Assembly: GCA_902767025.1 (NCBI GenBank)
Contig: CACXFZ010000088.1
Span: 1-15,741, forward strand
Reading direction: 5' to 3'
DNA: 15,741 nt
Source of the DNA: an uncultured Coriobacteriaceae bacterium
Lineage (GTDB): Bacteria; Actinomycetota; Coriobacteriia; Coriobacteriales; Eggerthellaceae
In this document: positions 1 to 7,803 of the stretch, in pieces
Layout: each line of letters begins with the position of its first letter
Position numbering within the stretch: position 1 is the first letter of the stretch
Translations under genes and position numbers: made by a program
Notes under the pieces: generated by a model
Seen by the model: only the letters and a program-made list of their open reading frames with translations
Database searches by the model: none
Told to the model about the DNA's origin: nothing

Positions 1-815
1 ACCCGGGGGTGCTGGCGCAGCAGCCAGTTGTCGGCCTTGCTGCCCGCCAGGCGCGTGCAGTGGATGCGCGACTGCTGGCCGGCGCCGATGCCGATGGCCT
101 GGCCGTTCTTCACGTAGCACACCGAATTGCTCTGCGTGTACTTGAGGGTGATGAGCGCGGTGACCAGGTCGGTCTTGGCCTGCGCGGGAAGGTCCTTGTT
201 CGCCGACACGATGTTGTCCAGGCAGCTCTCGTCGATCTTGAGGTTGTTGCGCCCCTGTTCGAAGCAGATGCCGAAGATCAGGCGCGTTTCCTGCTCGGCG
301 GGCTCGTAGCCCGGGTCGATCTGGACGACGTTGTAGCCGCCCTTGCGCTTGGTCTTCAGGATCTCCAGCGCCTCGGGAGAGTAGCTGGGTGCGATCACGC
401 CGTCGGAGACCTCCATCGCCAGGATGCGCGCCGTCTGCTCGTCGCATTCGTCCGACAGGGCGACCCAGTCGCCATAGCTGCACAGCCTGTCGGCGCCGCG
501 CGCGCGTGCGTAGGCGCATGCGATGGGGCTGAGCTCCATGCCTTCCACGAAGTACGCCTTCTGCTCGGTTTCGGAAAGCGGCAGTCCCACGGCCGCACCG
601 GCGGGCGACACGTGCTTGAACGAGGCGGCTGCCGGCAGTCCCGTTGCCTGCGACAGCTCGCGCACCAGCTGCCAGCTGTTGAACGCGTCCATGAAGTTGA
701 TGTAGCCCGGCTTGCCGTTCAGCACCGCGATGGGCAGGTCCGATCCGTCCGGCATGAAGATGCGAGACGGCTTCTGATTCGGGTTGCATCCGTACTTGAG
801 CTCGAGTTCGTTCAT
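1..815 (-). CDS. purH: AICAR formyltransferase, stand-alone type (5' part, cut by window edge)
   Basis: This is the N-terminal 271 codons of a phosphoribosylaminoimidazolecarboxamide (AICAR) formyltransferase, which makes FAICAR in the last part of IMP synthesis. The protein begins MNELELKYGCNPNQKPSRIF and carries the family motif SFKHVSPAGAA at residues 65-75, whose Lys67-His68 pair corresponds to the catalytic Lys-His of the PurH/ATIC transformylase domain. It starts directly in the transformylase fold, so the IMP cyclohydrolase domain found at the N-terminus of ordinary PurH is absent. From family knowledge, such single-domain enzymes of about 390 residues occur in many anaerobes. The ATG at 815 is preceded by AAAGGAG five bases upstream, which fixes the start. 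The symbol refers only to the transformylase half. The gene diverges from the hypothetical gene at 970, and its 3' end lies outside the window. Confidence 0.93.
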   Translation of the reverse strand, partial: MNELELKYGCNPNQKPSRIFMPDGSDLPIAVLNGKPGYINFMDAFNSWQLVRELSQATGLPAAASFKHVSPAGAAVGLPLSETEQKAYFVEGMELSPIACAYARARGADRLCSYGDWVALSDECDEQTARILAMEVSDGVIAPSYSPEALEILKTKRKGGYNVVQIDPGYEPAEQETRLIFGICFEQGRNNLKIDESCLDNIVSANKDLPAQAKTDLVTALITLKYTQSNSVCYVKNGQAIGIGAGQQSRIHCTRLAGSKADNWLLRQHPR

Positions 816-957
816 GAGCGCTCCTTTGCCTCGTGGTGTGCACCGTTTCGTATGCTATCACGTCATGCGCGCAACGGAACGACTCATCGGCAAGTGAGTC
901 GACCGCCGAAAGGACGGGTGTTTTGACGGCCTGCGCCCCCGACCCGGAAGGGTTGGG

Positions 958-963
958 TATACT
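958..963 (+). promoter_or_regulatory. -10 element placed for a leaderless transcript
   Basis: TATACT ends six bases before the A of the ATG at 970, so transcription would begin at or next to the start codon. No purine-rich ribosome site lies just upstream of the ATG. A TTGACG at 923-928 is too far away (29 bases) to be the matching -35. Leaderless mRNAs are common in Actinobacteria. The call rests on spacing only. Confidence 0.4.
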
Positions 964-969
964 GGTTGC

Positions 970-1644
970 ATGGAACAGAAGAAGCCTCCATTCAGCAGCT
1001 TTTCGTTTTCGATGACCGACCGGGCCATCGGACGGCGCGTGCTGCGCATGAAATACTTGGCCGACTCCGACGCCTACGAGCTGTTCGTCGAATCGGGCAA
1101 GGCCGCCGACCCCGAAACCACGTTCACGCGCACGGTGCCGCGCTCGGTCGCCGAATCGCTGCGCGACACGCTCGCCGGCCTGGACGCCTTCAACTGGGAG
1201 CCCGAATACGGCGACACGCGCGCACCCGGCACCCGCCGATGGAACATGGCCATCGTCTTCGAGCAGGACGTGTTCAGCGTGCAATCGCTCGGCGGCAGCG
1301 ATGTGCCCGACGGCTTCGACGCACTGCTCGAGGCGCTCTACCAGATGGACCTCCCCCGCCCCGCCGTGGTGGGCGCACCCCCCGTGCAGAACACGATGGG
1401 CGTGCCCGACCTGGGCGATTTGATGAAGAACATGCCCGAAGGCGGGTTCGACATCCAGATGCTCCAGCAGATGCAGGAAACCCTGACGATGATGCAGAAC
1501 GACCCCGCTGCCTTCACCGCGCAGATTCGCGAGGAGTTCAAGATGCTCCCGCGCGAGCAGCAGGACGCCATGCTGGACATGTTGGCTGCAAGCGGCATGG
1601 GCACCCGCGATTGGTGGGAGCGTTTCCTGCGCCCTCCGTACTAG
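970..1644 (+). CDS. Hypothetical protein, two-part, 224 residues
   Basis: I do not recognise this family. Residues 1-130 look like a compact alpha/beta domain with conserved-looking aromatic positions (FNWEPEYG near 76, RRWNMAIVFEQD near 90) and a GFDALLEALYQ helix at its end. A Pro-rich linker follows. Residues 140-224 are a Met/Gln-rich helical stretch (LQQMQETLTMMQNDPAAF) ending in the aromatic tail DWWERFLRPPY. The Met-rich helices with an NDPAAF turn faintly recall STI1-type chaperone-binding helices; this is only a suggestion. There is no signal peptide or membrane segment, so it is probably cytoplasmic. Codon use matches the neighbours. It is chosen over the overlapping TTG frame at 966 because of its normal amino-acid composition and the -10 box next to its ATG. 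It converges on the phosphate transporter gene. Confidence 0.75.
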   Translation: MEQKKPPFSSFSFSMTDRAIGRRVLRMKYLADSDAYELFVESGKAADPETTFTRTVPRSVAESLRDTLAGLDAFNWEPEYGDTRAPGTRRWNMAIVFEQDVFSVQSLGGSDVPDGFDALLEALYQMDLPRPAVVGAPPVQNTMGVPDLGDLMKNMPEGGFDIQMLQQMQETLTMMQNDPAAFTAQIREEFKMLPREQQDAMLDMLAASGMGTRDWWERFLRPPY

Positions 1645-1667
1645 GCGCACAGCGGCAACGCAAGACC

Positions 1668-1686
1668 CGGGCATGCACGATGCCCG
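1668..1686. terminator. Hairpin between convergent genes
   Basis: A perfect 7-bp stem (CGGGCAT / ATGCCCG) with a 5-base loop lies in the 64-base gap between the convergent gene at 970 and pit. A second GC stem (GGGGCG / CGCCCC, 1695-1700 with 1704-1709) touches the pit stop codon. Neither is followed by a T-run, so any terminator role, possibly in both directions, is tentative. Confidence 0.35.
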
Positions 1687-1708
1687 CAGCGCACGGGGCG
1701 GACCGCCC

Positions 1709-2764
1709 CTAGAAGAGCATGATGAACACTTTGGCGAACACGAAGCCCATCAAACCGCAGCCCGGGAAGGTGTAGATCCAGGCCTTCATCATGCTGGTCG
1801 AGGCGCCCCAGTTCACCGCACCGCGGCGCTTGGCCGTGCCCACGCCCATGATGGCGGTGGTGTTGGCATGCGTGGTGGAGATGGGCATGCCGGTCATGTT
1901 GCTGATGAAGATGCAGGTGCTGGCGGCCAGCGTGGCGGTCAGGCCCTGCCACTTGTCCATCTTGACGATGTTGAGACCCACGCTCTTGATGATGTTCTTG
2001 CCGCCGATGGCGGTGCCGATGAGCATGCACGTGGAGCACATGAGCATGATCCACAGCGGGAACTCGTCGGGCATCTGCTGGCCGTACCCCATCGCGAGCA
2101 TGATGGCGAGCAGGCACACGCCCATGAACTTCTGGCCGTCGTGCGCACCATGCAGGAAGGCGAGCACGCCCGCCATGATGTCGAGCAGGATGCCACTGAC
2201 GGACTCGCTGCGCCGATGGTCCACGAACTTGAACAGCAGACCGCCGATCTTGGATAGGAGCCACCCCAGGAAGAACCCGAGCACCGTGGCGGCGAGCAGG
2301 CCCCACAGCACCTTCGACCACTCGGCGAAGTTGACGCCGTCGATGCCTCCCTGCAAGGCGATGGCGGCACCGGTGATGCCCGCGATCAGCGCATGCGATT
2401 GGCTGGACGGAATGCCGAAGTACCAGGTTGCCCCGCCCCAGATGATGATGGCCACCATCGCAGCGGCAAGCGCCACCAGGGCCTGTTCGTTGTTCGACCC
2501 GAAATTGACCATCGTCGTCATCGTATGGGCGACGGCCGTCGAGATGAGCGCGCTGAGCGCCACCCCCAGGAAGTTGCAGATGGCCGCCATAATGAGCGCC
2601 TTCGTGGGATGGATCGAGCGCGTTGCCACCGCCGTCGCGATGGCGTTGGCCGCGTCGTGGGCGCCGTTCATGATGAGGGTTCCTGCGGAAAGGATGATAA
2701 TGACCGCCAAAGCCGGCTGGGCTAGCATCGCAGGGAGCACTGCGGCGAAGCTTATATCGGGCAT
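1709..2764 (-). CDS. pit: Inorganic phosphate transporter, PiT family
   Basis: This is a low-affinity inorganic phosphate permease of the inner membrane, 351 residues, probably driven by H+ or Na+. It has the two inverted PiT repeats: NGAHDAANA at residues 33-41 and HGAHDGQKFMG at 205-215. Each half also carries its conserved Ser/Thr-His element, IPSSQSHA at 118-125 and ISTTHA at 295-300. About ten hydrophobic helices are visible, with a short charged loop (VDHRRSESV) between the halves. The frame is open up to 2791, but the ATG at 2764 is preferred because AAGGAG lies four bases upstream and the extra nine residues (MGRTEPRRR) are not membrane-like. PiT genes usually sit next to a DUF47 gene; here the likely partner is at 7804, in another transcription unit. 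Confidence 0.95.
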   Translation of the reverse strand: MPDISFAAVLPAMLAQPALAVIIILSAGTLIMNGAHDAANAIATAVATRSIHPTKALIMAAICNFLGVALSALISTAVAHTMTTMVNFGSNNEQALVALAAAMVAIIIWGGATWYFGIPSSQSHALIAGITGAAIALQGGIDGVNFAEWSKVLWGLLAATVLGFFLGWLLSKIGGLLFKFVDHRRSESVSGILLDIMAGVLAFLHGAHDGQKFMGVCLLAIMLAMGYGQQMPDEFPLWIMLMCSTCMLIGTAIGGKNIIKSVGLNIVKMDKWQGLTATLAASTCIFISNMTGMPISTTHANTTAIMGVGTAKRRGAVNWGASTSMMKAWIYTFPGCGLMGFVFAKVFIMLF

Positions 2765-2768
2765 GCGT

Positions 2769-2774
2769 CTCCTT
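2769..2774 (-). promoter_or_regulatory. Ribosome binding site fixing the pit start
   Basis: AAGGAG on the minus strand, four bases before the ATG at 2764. It selects this start over the in-frame upstream ATG at 2791. Confidence 0.75.
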
Positions 2775-2788
2775 GGCTCGGTCCGACC

Positions 2789-2813
2789 CACGTGCGCCCG
2801 TTCATAGCACGTG
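2789..2813. repeat. Paired CACGTG palindromes upstream of pit
   Basis: CACGTGC (2789-2795) and GCACGTG (2807-2813) form a perfect 7-bp inverted repeat with an 11-base spacer. Each half also contains the self-complementary hexamer CACGTG, and the two hexamers start 19 bases apart. They lie 24-50 bases upstream of the pit ATG, so they could be a dimer operator or a hairpin in the leader RNA. No function is known. Confidence 0.45.
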
Positions 2814-2942
2814 AAAGCATGTCGTGGATGTGTAAGGGTACCACATGCAAGCTTGTTGGGTAAGCCTCATCTTTCGTCGGGTGCAGTGACTTTACCAGGT
2901 TTGTCAAAGAGTTTGCCCTGGAGACAGAATGGATTTGCGGTA

Positions 2943-2951
2943 TGGTATACG
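2943..2951 (+). promoter_or_regulatory. Possible extended -10 promoter for the GGDEF gene
   Basis: TGG followed by TATACG resembles an extended -10 (TGn TATAAT). It would start transcription near 2958 and give a leader of about 65 bases before the GTG at 3023. Upstream TTGTCA at 2901-2906 is a -35-like hexamer but too distant for this -10. An inverted repeat CCAGG / CCTGG (2895-2899, 2917-2921) lies upstream and might bind a regulator. Weak call. Confidence 0.25.
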
Positions 2952-3022
2952 GGTGACGTCTTGGATGCGGCACACCGAGCTCGTGCACGCAACGTGGCTG
3001 ATGGATTAAGGGGCGATACGCT

Positions 3023-3925
3023 GTGAAGAAGGATTTCACACGCCAAGAAATCGAAGACCTGATGGGGTTCCTGCGCACGGGAACGAACGTTGTCCGCCTG
3101 GTCGACCCGATGAGCGAGCTGCTGTTGGACACCGAAGGCAACGTGATTCCCGGTGCCCTGTGCAACGCGGTATGGGGCCACGGCCACCGCTGCGAGAACT
3201 GCTCGAGCCTGCGCTCGCTGCAAACCGAGGAAACCATCTACAAGATGGAGTTCAACAACGACCGCACCTACTGGATCACGTCTCGCTTCCTGCGCGTTGA
3301 GGGCAATCCCTGCATCCTGGAAGTGGTTGCCGACACCACCGACTTCATCATCATCGAGAGCACGCAGCTCGAGCAAGTGGGCCGCGTCATCGAAGGGTAC
3401 AACCACCAGCTGATCACCGACGCGCTCACCGGCGTGCTGAACCGCAACTACCTGAACAACGTGTTCATCCCGTCGCTGCCCTTCAGGCGCGATCACGACC
3501 TGCCAGTGCACATCGCGATCATGGACCTGGACCGCTTCAAGGACGTCAACGACAACTACGGGCACCATGCGGGCGACATCATGCTGTCCGACGTCGGCGG
3601 GTTCTGGCGCCGCAAGTTCAACAGCCGCGCCAAGAACAAGGAGCAAATCGTCGTGCGCTACGGCGGCGACGAGCTCGTGGCCATCGACTGCGCCAACGAC
3701 TACGACACGTTCAAGAGCAACGTCGAGAACTGGTACCGCAGCATGCGCAAGACCAGCTACCTGTCGGACGGCACCGAGCTGGCCTTCAGCATGTCGTTCG
3801 GGTTCGCATCCACGACGGAGCTCGAAGGCGACTGGACCTGGGACTCCCTGTTCGCAATGGCCGACGAGCGCATGTACGAAGCCAAGCAGAAGCGTCACGC
3901 CGAAATGGACGCAGCCAGTAAGTAG
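3023..3925 (+). CDS. Diguanylate cyclase with Cys-containing PAS-like sensor
   Basis: Predicted to make cyclic di-GMP from two GTP; 300 residues with no membrane segment, so cytoplasmic. Residues 1-112 form a PAS-like domain with Cys47, Cys57 and Cys60 plus His53 and His55, ending in the usual PAS strand and VVADTTDF linker. Residues 130-295 are the GGDEF domain: DALTGVLNR at 133-141, the metal-site Asp168 in MDLDRFKDVND, and the active-site loop GGDEL at 214-218. GGDEL instead of GGDEF keeps the catalytic Glu. The RxxD inhibitory site is missing (the equivalent positions read N-K-E-Q), so product inhibition through an I-site is not expected. The GTG start has AAGGGG nine bases upstream (3008-3013). 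A short stem (TTACGG / CCGTAA, 3933-3946) follows the stop without a T-run. The Cys set suggests redox, metal or heme sensing; the ligand is unknown. Confidence 0.88.
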   Translation: MKKDFTRQEIEDLMGFLRTGTNVVRLVDPMSELLLDTEGNVIPGALCNAVWGHGHRCENCSSLRSLQTEETIYKMEFNNDRTYWITSRFLRVEGNPCILEVVADTTDFIIIESTQLEQVGRVIEGYNHQLITDALTGVLNRNYLNNVFIPSLPFRRDHDLPVHIAIMDLDRFKDVNDNYGHHAGDIMLSDVGGFWRRKFNSRAKNKEQIVVRYGGDELVAIDCANDYDTFKSNVENWYRSMRKTSYLSDGTELAFSMSFGFASTTELEGDWTWDSLFAMADERMYEAKQKRHAEMDAASK

Positions 3926-3975
3926 CGTTTCTTTACGGCTCCGTAACTGCCCCGCCCACCGGCATTGCCCGCATC

Positions 3976-3981
3976 TATAAT
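3976..3981 (+). promoter_or_regulatory. Consensus -10 box for the ABC transporter gene
   Basis: TATAAT matches the sigma-70-type -10 fully. Transcription would begin near 3988, about 30 bases before the GTG start and just ahead of the ribosome site. No -35-like hexamer sits 16-18 bases upstream, where the sequence is C-rich, so the promoter may need an activator. Confidence 0.45.
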
Positions 3982-4001
3982 CACGGGGATACACATCCGA
4001 C

Positions 4002-4008
4002 AGGTGGG
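4002..4008 (+). promoter_or_regulatory. Ribosome binding site supporting the GTG start
   Basis: AGGTGGG lies nine bases before the GTG at 4018. This start gives MIELRDLRKSY, the usual first strand of this type of ABC ATPase, so it is preferred over later codons. Confidence 0.6.
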
Positions 4009-4017
4009 ACGGCACTC

Positions 4018-7000
4018 GTGATCGAGCTTCGCGACTTACGTAAATCGTATACAACCGGCAGCTTCGTGCAGAAGGCCCTGGACGGCGTTTCCCTGACGTT
4101 TCGCGACAACGAGTTCGTGGCCATCCTGGGGCCGTCGGGATCGGGCAAGACCACGCTGCTCAACGTGCTGGGCGGCCTGGACCACGCCGACACCGGCGAC
4201 ATCGTGATCAACGGCACCTCCACGAAGAACTACAAGAGCGGCGATTGGGACACCTACCGCAACCACCGCATCGGCTTCATCTTCCAAAGCTACAACCTGA
4301 TCCCCCACCAGACCGTGCTGTCGAACGTGGAGCTGGCGCTCACGCTCGCCGGCACCAGCCGCGCCGAGCGCAAGGAGCGCGCACTGGAGGCGCTGGCGCG
4401 CGTGGGGCTGGAAGAGCACGCCAACAAGAAGCCCGGGCAGCTGTCGGGCGGCCAGATGCAGCGCGTGGCCATCGCACGCGCACTGGTGAACAACCCCGAC
4501 ATCGTGCTGGCCGACGAGCCCACCGGCGCACTGGACACCGAAACGGGCGTGCAGGTGATGAACCTGTTGCAGGAAATCGCCAACGACCGCCTGGTCATCA
4601 TGGTCACGCACAACCCCGAGCTCGCCGAGCGCTACGCGACCAGGACCGTGCGCCTGGCAGACGGCAAGATCATCGACGACTCGAACCCCTTCGATGCCGG
4701 CGTTGCGCAAGAAGCCGCCTCGTCGGATGCCCTTGGGACCAGCGCTGCAGCAGCAGGGGTCGCCGCCGCTGCAGCAGCGGGGGCTGCCGCTGCTGCGCCT
4801 GAAGAAGCCCAGGCCGCCAGCACTCCTTTCAAGAAGGCCGACGACAAGCAGGGACGCCGCGCGCACATGGGGTTTTTGACCGCCCTGGGACTGTCGTTCA
4901 ACAACCTGATGACCAAGAAGGGCCGCACGTTCATGACGGCGTTCGCCGGCTCGATCGGCATCATCGGCATCGCGGCCATCCTGTCGCTGTCCAACGGCGT
5001 GAACAACTACATCGCCGACACCGAGGAAGAGGCGCTCACCAGCTACCCGCTCACCATCACCAAGTCGAGTTTCGACATCAGCGGACTGCTCGCATCGCGC
5101 ATGGGCGGCTCCACCGACGGCGAGGAGGCCGAAGAGGAGAACAAGGTCGAAAAGGGCCTGCGCGGCATGAGCGGGCAAGACGAGGCGAAGGTCGTGCGCA
5201 CATCGGGGCCCATCGACGAAGTGCCCATCATGACCGACATGTTCGCACAGGTGAAGAACAACAACCTGAAGCAGTTCAAGGCGTTCCTGGACAGCGACGA
5301 ATCGGGCATCGAGCCCTACGTGCACACCGTGCAGTACTCCTACGGCATCATGCCCAACGTCTACATGACCGACACGTCGAACGGCGTCAAGCAGCTCAAC
5401 CCCTCGACGATGGGAAACACCCTGACCGGGGGCGTGGACGCTTCGGCGTTCGGCATGACCGGCAGCGGCACCGAGATATTCAACGAGATGCTGGACAACC
5501 GCGAGCTGCTCGAAGACTACATGACCGTGGTGGCCGGCCGCTGGCCCGAGAAGTACGACGAGTGCCTGCTGGTGCTCAGCTCCACGGGACGGCTCACCGA
5601 CTACGCACTCTACAGCCTGGGCTACTACGACCCGGACGTCATGGACCAGATGACCAAGGACATCCTGGAAGGCAAAGAGGTCAACGTGCCCGAAACGGCC
5701 CAGGACTTCACGATCGAAAAGGCGCTGGAAATGGAGTTCTCGGTTGTGCCGAGCAGCGACCTGTACCAGTACAACGACTCGCAGGGCATCTGGACGGACA
5801 TCTCGAACGACCAGGAGATCATGAAGCAGAAGGTGGCCGACGGCATGCGCCTGAAGGTCGTGGGCGTGGTGCAGCCCTCCCCCGACGCGAACTCGATAGC
5901 CTTGCAGCAGGGCATCGCCTACACCCCCGAGCTCATCGACCATCTGATGGAGCAGGCGGCTTCCTCCGACATCGCCCAGGCGCAGAAGCGCAGCCGCGAC
6001 GTCGATGTGTTCACCGGCAAGACCTTCGACGAGCTGCAGGAAGAGCAGGGCAACGACTTCGACCTGGGGTCGATGTTCACGGTGGACGAGCAGGCCCTCA
6101 AGGACGCCTTCTCGATGGACACCAGCGCCTTCGACCTGGGTTCTCTTGACGCGAACTCGCTGGGGCTGAATTCGCTGAACGCGAACTCGCTGGGCATCGA
6201 CCCGAACAAGATGTCGCTGGACGCCTCCAGCCTGGGCAGCCTGTTCGACGAGAGCTCGATGCGCAAGATCCTGAGCGGCGCCCCGCAGTTCGACGCCCAG
6301 AGCTCGGGGCTCGCGCAGTCCACCTCGCAACTGACCGAGCAGCAGCAAAAGCAGATCTCGCAGGCGACCGATGCCCTGTCGGCCGACTTCCTGGCATGGG
6401 CCGTGGCCAACAACAAGCTCACCCCCGCTGGGATGGCCCAGGCCGCATCGGGCGCATCCGCATCCCAAGCGCGCTCGCAGGCGGAAGCCGCCAGCGCCGA
6501 AGCGCGCGATGCGGCGGCTGCTGCAGCCCAAGCGGTTGCCAACGCCCAGAAGGCGGTCGACTCCGCGACCACCGACGAGGGACGCGCCCAGGCCCAAGCC
6601 CAGCTGGAAGCAGCCCAGAAGGCGGCAGCGCAGGCGGCCGCAAACCAGCAGACGGCCGAGCGCGCGGCATCGCAGGCCAGCGACCCGCAAACCGCCTCCT
6701 ACAGCGCCCTGTTCCAGGAGTACCTGCAAACGGAAAGCGCCCAGAAGATCGTGCAACCCCTGCAGCAGGAGCTGGGCAACCAGGTGGAGACGGCCATCAA
6801 CGCGTCGATGCAGACCTACATGTCGCAGCAGTTCATCCCTTATTTCAGCAACGCGATGCAGCAGATGATGGCCCAGGCCGCCCAGGCGATGGGCTTGCAG
6901 ATGGCGCAGGCGATGCAGAACCAGATGGCCTCCGTCACGCAGAACGTGGGCAGCCAGCTGTCGAGTGCGATCTCGGGCAAGCTGTCCGGCCAGATGTCGC

Positions 7001-7749
7001 AACTGCAAAACGCCATGCAGAACGGGTTTTCCTTCGACGCCAACAAGTTCTCGAACGCCATCTCGTTCAACATGACGCAAGACGACCTGGCCGGCCTGCT
7101 GATGAACTACCTGAACGCCGACGAGCTTTCCTACGACGGCAACATGAAGAAGCTGGGCTACGCCGAAAGCGATTCGCCCGAGAGCGTTTCGATCTACCCG
7201 GTGGATTTCGAAAGCAAGGAAAAGGTGCTGGGCATCATCGACGGGTACAACGAGCGCATGCGCGCGAACGGCGAAGAGGAGCAGGCCATCCAGTACAGCG
7301 ACATCGCGGGCGTGCTGATGAGCTCGGTCACCAGCATCGTGGACACGATCAGCCTGGTGCTCATCGCCTTCGTGAGCATTTCCCTGGTGGTGAGCTCGAT
7401 CATGATCGGCATCATCACCTACATCTCGGTGCTGGAGCGCAAGAAGGAGATCGGCATCCTGCGCGCCATGGGTGCGAGCAAGCGCAACATCGCCAACGTG
7501 TTCAATGCCGAAACGTTCATCGAGGGCCTGACTTCGGGCATCCTGGCCATCGCGGTGGTACTGGCGCTGTCGGTCCCCGTCAACGCGTTCATCGAAGCGG
7601 GCTGGGAGGTTCCCAACATCATGTCGCTGCCATGGACGTCGGCGTTGGCGCTGATCGGCGTGAGCATCGTGCTCACCTTCATCGCCGGCCTGATCCCCTC
7701 GCAGAACGCCTCGCGCCGCGACCCCGTGGAAGCGCTGCGCAGCGAATAA
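4018..7749 (+). CDS. Large MacB-like ABC transporter, ATPase and permease in one chain
   Basis: A 1243-residue fusion of an ABC ATPase and an FtsX/MacB-type permease, probably acting as a homodimer in the cytoplasmic membrane. ATPase, residues 1-220: Walker A GPSGSGKT (38-45), Q-loop Gln90, signature LSGGQ (142-146), Walker B with Asp166-Glu167, H-loop His198. An Ala-rich linker (236-268) leads to TM1 (about 303-330). Residues 331-1098 are predicted to lie outside the cell, far more than the roughly 220 of E. coli MacB. This part contains decapeptide-like ANSLG repeats (about 711-745), an Ala/Gln coiled-coil-like stretch (807-891) and a Met/Gln-rich stretch (about 930-1010). Three TM helices follow (about 1105-1140, 1173-1195, 1207-1227), with the FtsX loop ERKKEIGILRAMGASKRNI between the first two. 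In this fold ATP binding moves the outer domain rather than opening a channel. Substrate unknown; no membrane-fusion partner gene is nearby. Confidence 0.92.
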   Translation: MIELRDLRKSYTTGSFVQKALDGVSLTFRDNEFVAILGPSGSGKTTLLNVLGGLDHADTGDIVINGTSTKNYKSGDWDTYRNHRIGFIFQSYNLIPHQTVLSNVELALTLAGTSRAERKERALEALARVGLEEHANKKPGQLSGGQMQRVAIARALVNNPDIVLADEPTGALDTETGVQVMNLLQEIANDRLVIMVTHNPELAERYATRTVRLADGKIIDDSNPFDAGVAQEAASSDALGTSAAAAGVAAAAAAGAAAAAPEEAQAASTPFKKADDKQGRRAHMGFLTALGLSFNNLMTKKGRTFMTAFAGSIGIIGIAAILSLSNGVNNYIADTEEEALTSYPLTITKSSFDISGLLASRMGGSTDGEEAEEENKVEKGLRGMSGQDEAKVVRTSGPIDEVPIMTDMFAQVKNNNLKQFKAFLDSDESGIEPYVHTVQYSYGIMPNVYMTDTSNGVKQLNPSTMGNTLTGGVDASAFGMTGSGTEIFNEMLDNRELLEDYMTVVAGRWPEKYDECLLVLSSTGRLTDYALYSLGYYDPDVMDQMTKDILEGKEVNVPETAQDFTIEKALEMEFSVVPSSDLYQYNDSQGIWTDISNDQEIMKQKVADGMRLKVVGVVQPSPDANSIALQQGIAYTPELIDHLMEQAASSDIAQAQKRSRDVDVFTGKTFDELQEEQGNDFDLGSMFTVDEQALKDAFSMDTSAFDLGSLDANSLGLNSLNANSLGIDPNKMSLDASSLGSLFDESSMRKILSGAPQFDAQSSGLAQSTSQLTEQQQKQISQATDALSADFLAWAVANNKLTPAGMAQAASGASASQARSQAEAASAEARDAAAAAAQAVANAQKAVDSATTDEGRAQAQAQLEAAQKAAAQAAANQQTAERAASQASDPQTASYSALFQEYLQTESAQKIVQPLQQELGNQVETAINASMQTYMSQQFIPYFSNAMQQMMAQAAQAMGLQMAQAMQNQMASVTQNVGSQLSSAISGKLSGQMSQLQNAMQNGFSFDANKFSNAISFNMTQDDLAGLLMNYLNADELSYDGNMKKLGYAESDSPESVSIYPVDFESKEKVLGIIDGYNERMRANGEEEQAIQYSDIAGVLMSSVTSIVDTISLVLIAFVSISLVVSSIMIGIITYISVLERKKEIGILRAMGASKRNIANVFNAETFIEGLTSGILAIAVVLALSVPVNAFIEAGWEVPNIMSLPWTSALALIGVSIVLTFIAGLIPSQNASRRDPVEALRSE
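4744..4778 (+). repeat. GCTGCAGCAGC direct repeat in the Ala linker
   Basis: GCTGCAGCAGC occurs at 4744-4754 and 4768-4778, 24 bases apart and in frame, inside the poly-Ala linker between the ATPase and TM1. Loss or gain of one unit would change the linker by eight residues without a frameshift. Confidence 0.6.
6151..6194 (+). repeat. 30-base direct repeat coding ANSLG units
   Basis: GCGAACTCGCTGGG occurs at 6151-6164 and 6181-6194, a period of 30 bases or ten residues. It encodes ANSLG repeats in the outer domain of the ABC protein. A third, diverged unit (LDASSLGSLF) follows at about 6217-6246. Confidence 0.6.
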
Positions 7750-7803
7750 GGGCGCACCTGTCAGCACCCCTGGGGCTTTGACGGATGTTTGCGGAGGGTT
7801 CGC

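Noticed and set aside
2765..3022. Riboswitch in the divergent region
   Set aside because: Short inverted repeats occur, but I could match no known riboswitch core, including c-di-GMP types.
2867..4054. Minus-strand frame of 395 codons opposite the GGDEF gene
   Set aside because: The plus strand encodes a clear PAS-GGDEF protein with a ribosome site; the minus frame is a shadow.
4036..7767. Minus-strand open frame of 1243 codons opposite the ABC gene
   Set aside because: It is antisense to a gene with complete ABC motifs, has His/Arg/Val/Leu-rich composition typical of reverse reading of GC-rich codons, and no motif. The equal length to the ABC protein is a coincidence.
7750..7803. Terminator between the ABC gene and DUF47
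   Set aside because: CCCCTGGGG is present but can form only a 3-bp stem around a usable loop, and no T-run follows on either strand.
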